Source: a bacterium (GTDB lineage Bacteria; Krumholzibacteriota; Krumholzibacteriia; LZORAL124-64-63). From it: a stretch of DNA of 64,000 nt. The notes beneath the pieces were generated by a model. That model was given only the letters and a program-made list of their open reading frames with translations. It made no database searches and was not told the DNA's origin. The DNA is taken from positions 496,001 through 560,000 of the forward strand of contig JADJYS010000001.1 in the NCBI GenBank assembly GCA_016719645.1, written 5' to 3'. The position numbers and the translations under genes are program-made. Below, one piece after another: positions 47,320 to 59,739 of this stretch (position 1 is the stretch's first letter; the number at the start of each line of letters is the position of its first letter).

Positions 47320-47349
47320 GGGGGCGGCGGACGCCGGTCCGGAAATGCG

Positions 47350-47390
47350 AAGTCCCTGACCCCGGATCTTCCTGCGGGTCAGGGACTTTT
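47350..47390 (+). terminator. Intrinsic terminator closing the dsbD-GroES operon
   Basis: Perfect 13-bp stem (47350-47362 with 47376-47388) and a run of four T overlapping its end (47387-47390), 30 bp after the GroES-like stop. Because the minus-strand genes end at 47405, it may serve both directions. Confidence 0.88.
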
Positions 47391-47404
47391 CGCGTGTCCT
47401 TCGA

Positions 47405-47470
47405 TCATTTCCTTAACCACCACAAGAGGTCGACGACCGAGAGACCGATGAACACCATCACGGGATCCAT
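47405..47470 (-). CDS. Possible 21-residue hydrophobic membrane peptide
   Basis: On the minus strand an ATG at 47470 has GGAGG six bases upstream and opens a 22-codon frame (MDPVMVFIGLSVVDLLWWLRK) ending at a TGA. Residues 5-19 would span much of a membrane, followed by a basic end. It lies between the PP2C phosphatase gene and the terminator at 47350-47390, in the same direction. It is too short to compare by family; the case rests on the ribosome-binding site and the amphipathic design. Confidence 0.4.
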   Translation of the reverse strand: MDPVMVFIGLSVVDLLWWLRK

Positions 47471-47538
47471 GCTTGCCCTCCGATCTGGTGAAAGTGGAAC
47501 TGCGGACACCGTCTCTGTCGGCGGCGCCCGGTTCCCCT

Positions 47539-50088
47539 TTAGCCAGAAGAGTGCCCGCCCGCGGTCGCTACGGCCATGCTGTTGATCCTCAACAAGATCA
47601 AGGTGCGGTCGTCGGTCTGATCCCGGCCCCCGAAGGCCTCGACATCGGCAAATATCCTGCCGAGCAGGTCCGAGAGCGGGCGTTCCCGGTACGAGGTGAC
47701 GAGGTCGGCCAGGCGCCCCTCGCCGTAGAAGACCCCGTCGGGCTGGTCGGTCTGCTCGGTGAAGCCGTCGGTGTAGAGCAGCAGCAGGTCGCCGGGCTCC
47801 AGGGCCACCGTGCCGCGGGCGTACCGCTGCCCGGAGTTGATGCCCAGCAGCAGGCCGCCCTTGCGCAGGCGCTCGCGGTAGGTCTGGCCGACGCGGTGCA
47901 GCTGGGGCGGGTTCATGCCGGCGTTGCAGTACTCCAGCCGGCGGGCGTTCGGGTCGACCACGCCGTAGAAGAAGCTCACCAGCTGGCCGGCGTCGCCCAG
48001 GGAGCAGACGGCGTCGTTCAGCACCTCGATGACGCGGTCCGGCCCCGCGCCGCGGGTGGCGGCCGCGCGGAAGGCGACCCGCAGGCTGGTCATCACCAGC
48101 GCCGCCGGCACGCCCTTGCCCGCCACGTCGGCGATGGCGAAGCCGACGCTGCCGTCCTCCAGCGTGAAGTAGTCGAAGTAGTCGCCGCCGACCTCGCGGC
48201 AGCTGTCCATGCGCCCCATGACGTGCAGGCCGGGCGCGCGCAGCGGCGCGCGCGGCACCAGGTGCGACTGGATGCGGTGGGCCACGGACAGCTCCGTCTC
48301 CAGGCGCTCCCGCTCGAGGCGGGCCTGGTGCAGGCGGGCGACCTCGACCAGCGCGGCCGCCTGCACGGAGAGGCCGTGGAGGTTGGCCACGTCGGCCTGC
48401 GTGTAGAGCGCGCCGCCGGTCTTCGGTCCCAGCGTCAGCAGACCCCGCAGCTCGCGGCCGCTGATCAGCGGCACCACGAGCTGGACGTCCAGTTCGGCGA
48501 GCAGCCGGGCGGTGGGCGCGTCGGTCTGGTCGGCGGTGTCGAGGCCCTCGAGCTCCTCGGCGTAGACCGGGCGGTGCGCCGCCAGCACGACGCGGCCCAG
48601 GGTGCTGGCCGTCGGCAGGGAGGCGGCCGCCGTCGGCGGGGAAGGCGGCTCGGGGTGGATCGCGCGCAGGACCAGGGCGCCGTCCTCGGCCAGGAACAGG
48701 GCGACGTGGCCGGGACGGTAGAGGTCGTGCAGGCGCGCCAGCATCGACCGCGGCGCCTCGGGGTCGCCGCTGAGCCCGGCCAGGTCGTGGACCAGCCGCT
48801 GGACCGCTTCGCGGGTCGCCAGCCGCGACGGGTAGAAGGCCCGCTCGAGCCCGGCGTGCAGGCGACGGCGCAGGGGATTCAGCACGAGGGTCAGCCCCAC
48901 GACCGTCAGCAGCACCACCGGCAGGTCGGAGCCGTGGAAGCGGGCGGCGAGGTACCCGCCCAGGACGCCGACGAGCAGCGTGTAGGTCAGCACCACCAGC
49001 ACCGTCAGCAGGGTGTAGACCAGGCCGTGGCGCACGACGTAGCCGAGGTCCAGCGCCCCGTAGCGCAGGATGGCCAGGCCGAAGCTCACCGGGACGAGCA
49101 CCAGCGAGAAGCCGTACCAGTCCTGGTAGGGGAGGCGCACCGAGCCCCCGATGTTGTGCAGGACCGCGCCCAGGATGAACGGCACGAAGCCCAGGACCAG
49201 GCCGCCGAAGGCGACGCGCAGCTTGGCCTGGCGCAGCGGGCGGTCCCGGCCGAACATCTTGCCGACGAACACCCCCACGCCGGCCGTCATGTAGGCGAGG
49301 AAGTACAGGCCGGCGACCTGCTGCAGCACGGCCACGGTCCGCGACTCGACCGGGTCGAGGCGGGCCGCCTCGGCGTAGAGGCTCAACAGGAACAGGGGGA
49401 TCGCCGGCAGCAGCAGCAGCCGGTGGCGGGCGCGGGTGCGCGGGGTCAGGTGCGTGCGGTCCGGGAAGTACAGCGCGAAGCGCAGGAAGATCACCGGCAG
49501 CAGCATCACCGCCAGGTCGCGGGCGATCTCCTTGAGCGTCATGTACCAGGGGCTGGGCCAGTCGGGCACGTCCATCAGGAAGAAGGCGAAGGTGGCGCAC
49601 AGGCCGAAGAAGTAGCGGGCCACCATGTCGCCGCGCTGCGAGAGGATGAGCCAGCCCATCAGCAGGAACGCCACGCCGGCCAGGGAGAGGCCGTAGCTCC
49701 AGATGATGCGCGAGCGCGCCGGCAGGGTGGGCTCCAGGCGGGCGGTGAACACCTCGCCGCCGCGCCGCACGCGGTAGGCCCGCGGGGCGAGGTCGTAGCG
49801 GTCGGCCAGGGCCGTGTGGTAGTCGACCTGCGTGTCCAGGACGCGGCCGTCCAGCGCCAGCAGGCGGTCTCCGGACAGCAGGCCGGCCCGGTCGGCGGGG
49901 CCGCCGGGGGCCACCGTGCGGATGGTCAGGTTGTGGACCGTCAGGCCGGTCTCCGGGCGGTTGGCCACGTGCAGGGCGACGGGCACCTCGAGGATCAGCA
50001 GCAGCGGCGCCAGCAGGTAGAGCGCCAGCAGGCGCGCCGGCCGGAACGGGCGCGTGGGGGGGGGCGGGAGCGGCGCGGCGTGCGGCAT
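47539..50088 (-). CDS. PDZ-membrane-GAF-PP2C (SpoIIE-type) phosphatase
   Basis: 849 aa from ATG at 50088 (minus strand), with GAGG eight bases upstream; an alternative GTG three codons earlier (50097) lacks a site. After one N-terminal helix comes a PDZ-like domain (TIRTVAPGGPADRAGLLSGDRLLALDG) and about seven membrane helices to residue 420. A GAF-like domain (about 440-610) precedes a PP2C/SpoIIE phosphatase: RMDSCREVGGDYFDYFTLEDGSVGFAIADVAGKGVPAAL, CNAGMNPPQLH, LLLYTDGFTEQTD. The metal-binding Asp residues are kept. It likely removes phosphate from an STAS antagonist or other Ser/Thr protein in response to a membrane or ligand signal. Confidence 0.85.
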   Translation of the reverse strand: MPHAAPLPPPPTRPFRPARLLALYLLAPLLLILEVPVALHVANRPETGLTVHNLTIRTVAPGGPADRAGLLSGDRLLALDGRVLDTQVDYHTALADRYDLAPRAYRVRRGGEVFTARLEPTLPARSRIIWSYGLSLAGVAFLLMGWLILSQRGDMVARYFFGLCATFAFFLMDVPDWPSPWYMTLKEIARDLAVMLLPVIFLRFALYFPDRTHLTPRTRARHRLLLLPAIPLFLLSLYAEAARLDPVESRTVAVLQQVAGLYFLAYMTAGVGVFVGKMFGRDRPLRQAKLRVAFGGLVLGFVPFILGAVLHNIGGSVRLPYQDWYGFSLVLVPVSFGLAILRYGALDLGYVVRHGLVYTLLTVLVVLTYTLLVGVLGGYLAARFHGSDLPVVLLTVVGLTLVLNPLRRRLHAGLERAFYPSRLATREAVQRLVHDLAGLSGDPEAPRSMLARLHDLYRPGHVALFLAEDGALVLRAIHPEPPSPPTAAASLPTASTLGRVVLAAHRPVYAEELEGLDTADQTDAPTARLLAELDVQLVVPLISGRELRGLLTLGPKTGGALYTQADVANLHGLSVQAAALVEVARLHQARLERERLETELSVAHRIQSHLVPRAPLRAPGLHVMGRMDSCREVGGDYFDYFTLEDGSVGFAIADVAGKGVPAALVMTSLRVAFRAAATRGAGPDRVIEVLNDAVCSLGDAGQLVSFFYGVVDPNARRLEYCNAGMNPPQLHRVGQTYRERLRKGGLLLGINSGQRYARGTVALEPGDLLLLYTDGFTEQTDQPDGVFYGEGRLADLVTSYRERPLSDLLGRIFADVEAFGGRDQTDDRTLILLRINSMAVATAGGHSSG

Positions 50089-50170
50089 GGCGGGCACCTC
50101 GGCCGCAGCATAGCAGAGGGCGCCCGCTCCAGGAAGCCCGCGATCGGCGCCGGCCGCGCCCCTGCCCGGT

Positions 50171-50911
50171 CTACGGCTCGGACTTGCGCAGCTGCACGGG
50201 GCGCCCCGTCTCGCGCCCGCGCAGGCGCAGGTTGAGCATCTCGACCAGGACCGAGAAGCCCATGGCGAAGTAGATGTAGCCCTTGTTGAGATGCTGGCCG
50301 AAGCCCTCGGCCACCAGCGACATGCCCACCAGCAGCAGGAAGCTCAGGGCCAGCATCTTGACCGTGGGGTGCGACTCGACGAAGTGCGAGATCGGGCCCG
50401 CGGCCGCCATCATCACCGCCACGGCGACGACCACCGCCGTGATCATCACCGCCAGGTGCTCGGCCATGCCGATGGCGGTGATCACCGAGTCGAGCGAGAA
50501 CACGAGGTCCAGCACCATGATCTGGGCGATCACCGCGGCGAAGGAGACCCTCCGGTGGCCCCCTTCGTGCTGCGTCTCGCCCTCGAGGCTGTGGTGGATC
50601 TCGAACGTGGCCTTCGCCAGCAGGAAGAGGCCGCCGCTCACCAGCACCAGATCCCTGGCGGTGACCGCGTGCCCCGCGACCGTGAAGAGCTCCTTCGTCA
50701 GGTTCGCGACCCAGGCCAGGGAAGCCAGCAGCAGGATGCGCGTCAGCATGGCCCCGGCCAGACCGATGGTGCGGCCGCGCGCGCGCTGCTCGGGCGGCAG
50801 CCGCCCGGAGAGGATCGAGATGAAGATGATGTTGTCGATCCCCAGCACGATCTCCAGCACGGTCAGGGTCAGCAGGGCGATCCAGGCCTGGGGGTCGGCG
50901 AGCCATTCCAT
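50171..50911 (-). CDS. TerC-family integral membrane protein
   Basis: 246 aa from ATG at 50911 (minus strand) with GGGAGCAACC upstream; an in-frame GTG at 50923 is less likely. Seven or so helices with TerC signatures EIVLGIDNIIFISIL near 20 and VLDLVFSLDSVITAIGM near 135. Both contain Asp residues in the membrane. TerC proteins are linked to metal-ion (notably manganese) export at the cell envelope and, in some bacteria, to tellurite resistance. The end at 50171 faces the PP2C gene start 82 bp away, so the two may be cotranscribed. Confidence 0.9.
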   Translation of the reverse strand: MEWLADPQAWIALLTLTVLEIVLGIDNIIFISILSGRLPPEQRARGRTIGLAGAMLTRILLLASLAWVANLTKELFTVAGHAVTARDLVLVSGGLFLLAKATFEIHHSLEGETQHEGGHRRVSFAAVIAQIMVLDLVFSLDSVITAIGMAEHLAVMITAVVVAVAVMMAAAGPISHFVESHPTVKMLALSFLLLVGMSLVAEGFGQHLNKGYIYFAMGFSVLVEMLNLRLRGRETGRPVQLRKSEP

Positions 50912-50971
50912 GGTTGCTCCCACGTCGTCGGGGTCACGGGTCCGGGGCCCGGGCAGGGCGATCGGCCGGGG

Positions 50972-51001
50972 ATCCTAGCACGGCCGGACGGCGCGCGTCA
51001 G
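50972..51001 (-). promoter_or_regulatory. Candidate terC promoter
   Basis: On the minus strand CTGACG (51001-50996) and TAGGAT (50977-50972; 4 of 6) at an 18-bp spacing, 60 bp before the TerC start. It lies close to the divergent valS promoter. Confidence 0.35.
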
Positions 51002-51041
51002 CCCCGGAAGCGGCCGGACCGGCGTCCGGCCACCTCGCCGG

Positions 51042-51070
51042 TTGACCCGCCCCGCGGCCATGTCTACACT
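51042..51070 (+). promoter_or_regulatory. Candidate valS promoter
   Basis: TTGACC (51042-51047), an exact 17-bp spacer and TACACT (51065-51070; 4 of 6). The leader to the valS GTG would be about 60 bp. One of the best sigma-70-like pairs in the window. Confidence 0.6.
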
Positions 51071-51138
51071 ACGCTGTTCCGGCCCGGGGGCGTCTCCCCG
51101 GTTCTTCCGCGCACCCCCGACCGCAGCCTGGAGACGAC

Positions 51139-53897
<2,759 letters not shown>

Positions 53898-53901
<4 letters not shown>

Positions 53902-55013
53902 AACCCGAGGAGCCCGCCGTGGAGAACGACCGTCCCGCCTCGACCACCCCGGGCGCCATGGTGCGCGCGGCCCGCGAGGCGTCGGGGCTGTCGCTGGCCG
54001 ATCTGGCGGCCGCCACGCGCATCCCGGTCGCCCAGCTGCGGGCCCTCGAGGCCGACGACCACGACCAGCTCTCCGGCCCCCTCTACGTGCGCAGCTTCCT
54101 GCGCTCCTGCGCCGAAGCCCTGGATCTCGACCCGCACGACCTGCTGGCCGCCTACGACAGCCGCTGCCCCGCGGCCGCGGCGCCCCCCGTGGTCGTGCCC
54201 GTCTGGTCCCAGGAGACGGAGGTCCGCCGCGCGGCCGCCTTCCCCTGGCGCCGGGCCGTCCTGCCGGCCGCGGCGCTGCTGGCCGTGGTCCTGGTCGTGC
54301 TGGTGATCGTCCGCCTCGCCGGCGGCGGCGACGCGGGCCAGGAGCAGGGCCGGGACGAGGCCGCGTCGGCGGATGAAGACCGGGGCCGCCAGCGCCGCGA
54401 AGCGCTGGGCGATTCCCTGCGCGAGGCCTGGAGCCCGCTGACGGGCCTGGCCGTTTCCGACTCCCTGACGGCGGCGGCCGATTCCGCCGCCGCGGACAGC
54501 CTCGCCGCGCCAGGCGTCGCCGACACCAGCCTCGCGGCGCTCGGCGCTCCGGCCGACAGCGCCGCGGCCGCCGCGGATTCCCTGCTCCCGGCGGCGCCCG
54601 CCGCCCCGCCCCGCGTGATCGTCCCCTCGGCCGACGAGCTGGCCGTGCTGGCCTCCCTGCCCGCGGGCGATCACGACCTGCCCTTCGCCGACGGCTCGCG
54701 CTGGCCCCTGGTGCTGCGCGTCGCGACCCGCGGCCGCGTCGACTACGCGGTGGGCGCCGACGGGCAGCGCAACGCCCCGAACGTGACGTGGCTCGCCCGG
54801 CCGTCGGGCCTGCCGGTCGAGGGCGTGACCGCGGGCGTCGTCTACTCGCTCGGCTGGCGCAACGTCTCCTACTGGGGGGCCCGCGACCACTTCCTGCTGA
54901 AGCTCTCCGCCGCCGAGGACGTCACCGTCACCCTCAACGGCCGTCCCGTGCCCATCCCGACCCGGCTCGTGGGACGCGAGTGGGTCCTGGACCGCTCGTT
55001 GCTGGACCGTTAG
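53898..55013 (+). CDS. RodZ-like protein: HTH, membrane helix and Ala-rich periplasmic domain
   Basis: 371 aa, GTG 53898 overlapping the valS stop. Residues 19-85 are an HTH_25/Xre-type fold with MVRAAREASGLSLADLAAATRIPVAQLRALEADD, as in RodZ. One membrane helix follows (VLPAAALLAVVLVVLVIVRLA, about 124-144). A low-complexity Ala/Asp/Ser-rich linker (160-245) precedes a beta-rich C-terminal domain similar in place to DUF4115 (VTAGVVYSLGWRNVSYWGARDHFLLKLSAAEDVTVTLNG). RodZ anchors MreB and shapes the cell wall. No mre genes are in the window. Confidence 0.72.
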
Positions 55014-55021
55014 GAACCGTG

Positions 55022-57049
<2,028 letters not shown>

Positions 57050-57056
57050 GAGGGGC

Positions 57057-57953
57057 ATGACGGACCGCAGCGCGGATTTCGGATTTCCCCGCGGCGACTG
57101 GCTCGAGGCGCTGCTGGCGGCCAGCCTCGCCGAGGACGTCGGGACGGGCGACGCGACGACCGCCGTCGCGGTCGCGCCGGGCCTGGCGGCCGAGGGCTGG
57201 ATCGTCGCCCGCCGCGACGGCGTCGTCGCCGGGCTGCCGCTGCTGCCGCTGCTGTTCCGGCGGCTGTCCGCGGCCGTGGACGTCGAGCCGCTCGCCGCGG
57301 AGGGCGAGCGCGTCGCGGCGGGGCGGCGCCTGGCGCGGATCGCGGGGCCGGCGGGGCCCATCCTGACCGGCGAGCGCACGGCCCTGAACTTCCTGCAGCG
57401 CCTCGGCGGCGTGGCCACCCTGACCGCGCAGTACGTCGACCGCGTGGCGGGCACCGGCTGCGCGGTGCTGGACACGCGCAAGACCCTGCCGGGCTTCCGG
57501 CTGCTCGACAAGTACGCGGTGCGCTGCGGCGGCGGCGCCAACCACCGCTTCGGCCTCTACGACCGCATCCTGCTGAAGGACAACCACTGGGCCGCGCGCG
57601 CGGCGCCGCTGGCGGCGCTCGTGGCCCGCGCCCGGGCGGAGTTCCCCCGCCTGGCCGTCGAGGTGGAGGTCGACACGCTCGACCAGCTGGCCGAGACGCT
57701 GCCGCTGGGCGTGGAGTGGATCCTGCTGGACAACTTCGACCCCGCCCGCGCGGGCGAGGCCGTGCGCCGCCGCGACGAGGGGCCCGCCGCCGGCCGCGCC
57801 ACCCGCCTGGAGGCCAGCGGCAACGTGGACCTCGCGACCGTCGCCGCCTTCGCCCAGGCCGGCGTCGACGCGGTCTCGGTGGGGCGCCTCACGCACTCGG
57901 CCCCCGCCTGGGACCTGGGCCTGGACTTCGCGCCGCGGGGGGGGACGCCGTGA
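57057..57953 (+). CDS. nadC: Quinolinate phosphoribosyltransferase (nicotinate-nucleotide pyrophosphorylase) NadC
   Basis: 298 aa, ATG 57057 with AGGAGGGGC upstream. Motifs: SLAEDVGTGDATT near 22, GERTALNFLQRLGGVATLTAQYV near 103, DTRKTLPGFRLLDKYAVRCGGGANHRFGLYDRILLKDNHW near 138-180 (the catalytic Arg/Lys/His cluster), VEVEVDTLDQLAETL near 202 and EASGNVDLATVAAFAQAGVDAVSVGRLTHSA near 252. It converts quinolinate and PRPP into NaMN for NAD synthesis. Its stop overlaps birA by 4 bp. Confidence 0.96.
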   Translation: MTDRSADFGFPRGDWLEALLAASLAEDVGTGDATTAVAVAPGLAAEGWIVARRDGVVAGLPLLPLLFRRLSAAVDVEPLAAEGERVAAGRRLARIAGPAGPILTGERTALNFLQRLGGVATLTAQYVDRVAGTGCAVLDTRKTLPGFRLLDKYAVRCGGGANHRFGLYDRILLKDNHWAARAAPLAALVARARAEFPRLAVEVEVDTLDQLAETLPLGVEWILLDNFDPARAGEAVRRRDEGPAAGRATRLEASGNVDLATVAAFAQAGVDAVSVGRLTHSAPAWDLGLDFAPRGGTP

Positions 57954-58855
57954 TCTCCCGCCTCGGGCGCGACTGGTTCGGCCTGACGAGCTTCGAGCCC
58001 GGCCGCGGCCGCACCGAGGACGGGTTCCTCTACGTGCTGGAGGACGTGGGCTCCACCAGCGACTTCCTGCTCGGGCGCGGCGCGCCGGCGACCGGGCGGC
58101 TCTGCCGCTGGGACGGCTGGGGCTGGCAGGCCGGACAGCGCCAGACCCTGCAGCCGCCCCGCGACGCGCGCCCGGGCAGCGTCGCGGTCGCGCGCCGCCA
58201 GAGCGCCGGCCGCGGCCGGCTCGGGCGCCGCTGGCACGGCCAGGGCGGGCTGCTGATGTCGTGGAACATCGACCCGGTGCCGTCGCCGCCGGTCGCGGGC
58301 CTGGCGGTCTGGACCGGGCTGACCGCGGTGCTGGCGCTGGAGGAGCTGACGGGCCTGCCCGTCCGCCTGAAGTGGCCCAACGACGTGTTCCTGGGCGGGC
58401 GCAAGCTCGGCGGCATCCTGCTGGACTTCATGGTCCTGACGCCCCGGCCCCGGCTGGTGGCCGGGCTGGGCCTGAACGTCGGCCGCCTGCCGCCGGACCT
58501 CCCGCCCGACGTGCGCGCGCGCGCCGCGGTCCTGCCCCCGGATCCCGCGCGCTGGCGCACCCTGGGCGAGCTGGCGGGCGCGGTGCTGCGCCGCTGGGAC
58601 GACGGGCTGGAGCGCTTCCTGGGCGCCGGCTGGGACGAGTACCGCGCCGACTACGAACGGGTCGACGAGCTGGCCGGGCGCCGCGTCGCCCTCGCCAGCG
58701 GCAGCGAGCGGCGCGAGGGGCTCGCGCTCGGGATCGACGGCACCGGGGCGCTGCTGCTGCGGCACGGCGACGGCCGCGTGTCGGCGGCGCTGGCCGGCGA
58801 CGTGCACATCCTGGACATCGGCCCGGCATCGCCGTCGGGGCCGGGGAGGACCTGA
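57950..58855 (+). CDS. birA: Biotin--[acetyl-CoA carboxylase] ligase
   Basis: 301 aa, GTG 57950 overlapping nadC. BirA catalytic domain without the N-terminal DNA-binding domain: VGSTSDFLL near 32, the biotinyl-AMP loop RQSAGRGRLGRRWHGQGGLLMSW near 82, LKWPNDVFLGGRKLGGILLD near 140, then a C-terminal SH3-like part (GRRVALASGSERREGLALGIDGTGALLL). It loads biotin onto carboxylase carrier proteins. Lacking the HTH, it cannot act as a repressor. coaX follows two bases later. Confidence 0.92.
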   Translation: MISRLGRDWFGLTSFEPGRGRTEDGFLYVLEDVGSTSDFLLGRGAPATGRLCRWDGWGWQAGQRQTLQPPRDARPGSVAVARRQSAGRGRLGRRWHGQGGLLMSWNIDPVPSPPVAGLAVWTGLTAVLALEELTGLPVRLKWPNDVFLGGRKLGGILLDFMVLTPRPRLVAGLGLNVGRLPPDLPPDVRARAAVLPPDPARWRTLGELAGAVLRRWDDGLERFLGAGWDEYRADYERVDELAGRRVALASGSERREGLALGIDGTGALLLRHGDGRVSAALAGDVHILDIGPASPSGPGRT

Positions 58856-58857
58856 CC

Positions 58858-59628
58858 ATGCTCGTGGTGGACGTCGGCAACACGCGCACCAGCGCGGCGG
58901 CCTGGTCCCCGCCGGAGGCGGCCGCCACCGACGACGTGCGCTTCGTCGAACTGCTGCACCTGCCCACGCCGCGCGACGCGGCCGGCCGGGAGGATCTGCG
59001 CGAGGCGCTGGCCGCCTTCGCGCGCCGTCGCGGCCTGCGCCGCGCCGCGGTCGCCTCGGTCGTGCCCGAGATCACCGGCCTGCTGCTGGCGGAGCTGCCG
59101 GGCGCCGTCGCGGCCGACCACCGCGCGCCGCTGCCCTTCGCGACGGCCCTGGCCGAGCCGGCCGCCACCGGCGCGGACCGGTTCTGCGACATGGCGGCCG
59201 CGGCCGGCGCCGGCCTGCGCGACGCGCTGGTGGTGGACATGGGCACCGCCACCACGTTCAACGTGCTGCAGGCGGGCGTCTTCGTCGGCGGGCTGATCGC
59301 CCCCGGCGCCGAGCTCGCGGCCCGCGCGCTGGGGGAGCGGGCCGCGCGCCTGCACCCGGTCGTGCCCGTGCCGGTCGCCGCCGAGGCGAACCCCGACACC
59401 CACGGCGCCCTGGTCGCCGGTTGCTTCCTGGTCGGCGCCCACGGCGTCGTCGGCACGGCAACCGCGCTGCTGGCCCGCCACGGGCCGCTGGTCGTGGTGC
59501 TGACCGGCGGGCAGGCGGGCCTGCTCGGCGACGCCGCGACGCCCTTCCCCGGCACCGCGGCCTGGCGCCGCGACCCGCTCTGGACGCTCAAGGGCGCGGC
59601 CCTGCTCGGCGCCGCGTCCGTCCGCTGA
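58858..59628 (+). CDS. coaX: Type III pantothenate kinase
   Basis: 256 aa, ATG 58858. MLVVDVGNTRTSAA at the start (phosphate-1 with the family DxGN), VASVVPEIT near 62, GADRFCDMAAAAGAG near 102, VVDMGTATTFNVL near 124, GGLIAPGAELAARALGERAARL near 140 and VVLTGGQAGLLG near 213. It phosphorylates pantothenate, the first step of CoA synthesis, without feedback inhibition by CoA. Last gene of the nadC-birA-coaX cassette; a promoter-like pair lies between it and the next gene. Confidence 0.95.
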   Translation: MLVVDVGNTRTSAAAWSPPEAAATDDVRFVELLHLPTPRDAAGREDLREALAAFARRRGLRRAAVASVVPEITGLLLAELPGAVAADHRAPLPFATALAEPAATGADRFCDMAAAAGAGLRDALVVDMGTATTFNVLQAGVFVGGLIAPGAELAARALGERAARLHPVVPVPVAAEANPDTHGALVAGCFLVGAHGVVGTATALLARHGPLVVVLTGGQAGLLGDAATPFPGTAAWRRDPLWTLKGAALLGAASVR

Positions 59629-59645
59629 CCGCGCCCGATCCTTGC

Positions 59646-59674
59646 TTGACGGCCGCCTGACGATCCCCTTTGCT
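59646..59674 (+). promoter_or_regulatory. Candidate promoter for the hydrolase-like gene
   Basis: TTGACG (59646-59651; 5 of 6), a 17-bp spacer and TTTGCT (59669-59674; 3 of 6). The following ATG at 59740 has GGAGGTCCGAG upstream. Suggests separate transcription from the cofactor cassette. Confidence 0.45.
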
Positions 59675-59739
59675 GATCGCGGGCGAGCCACCCGGCTGCC
59701 GCTCCCCGCCGTCCCCGTCCACCCGTCCGGAGGTCCGAG

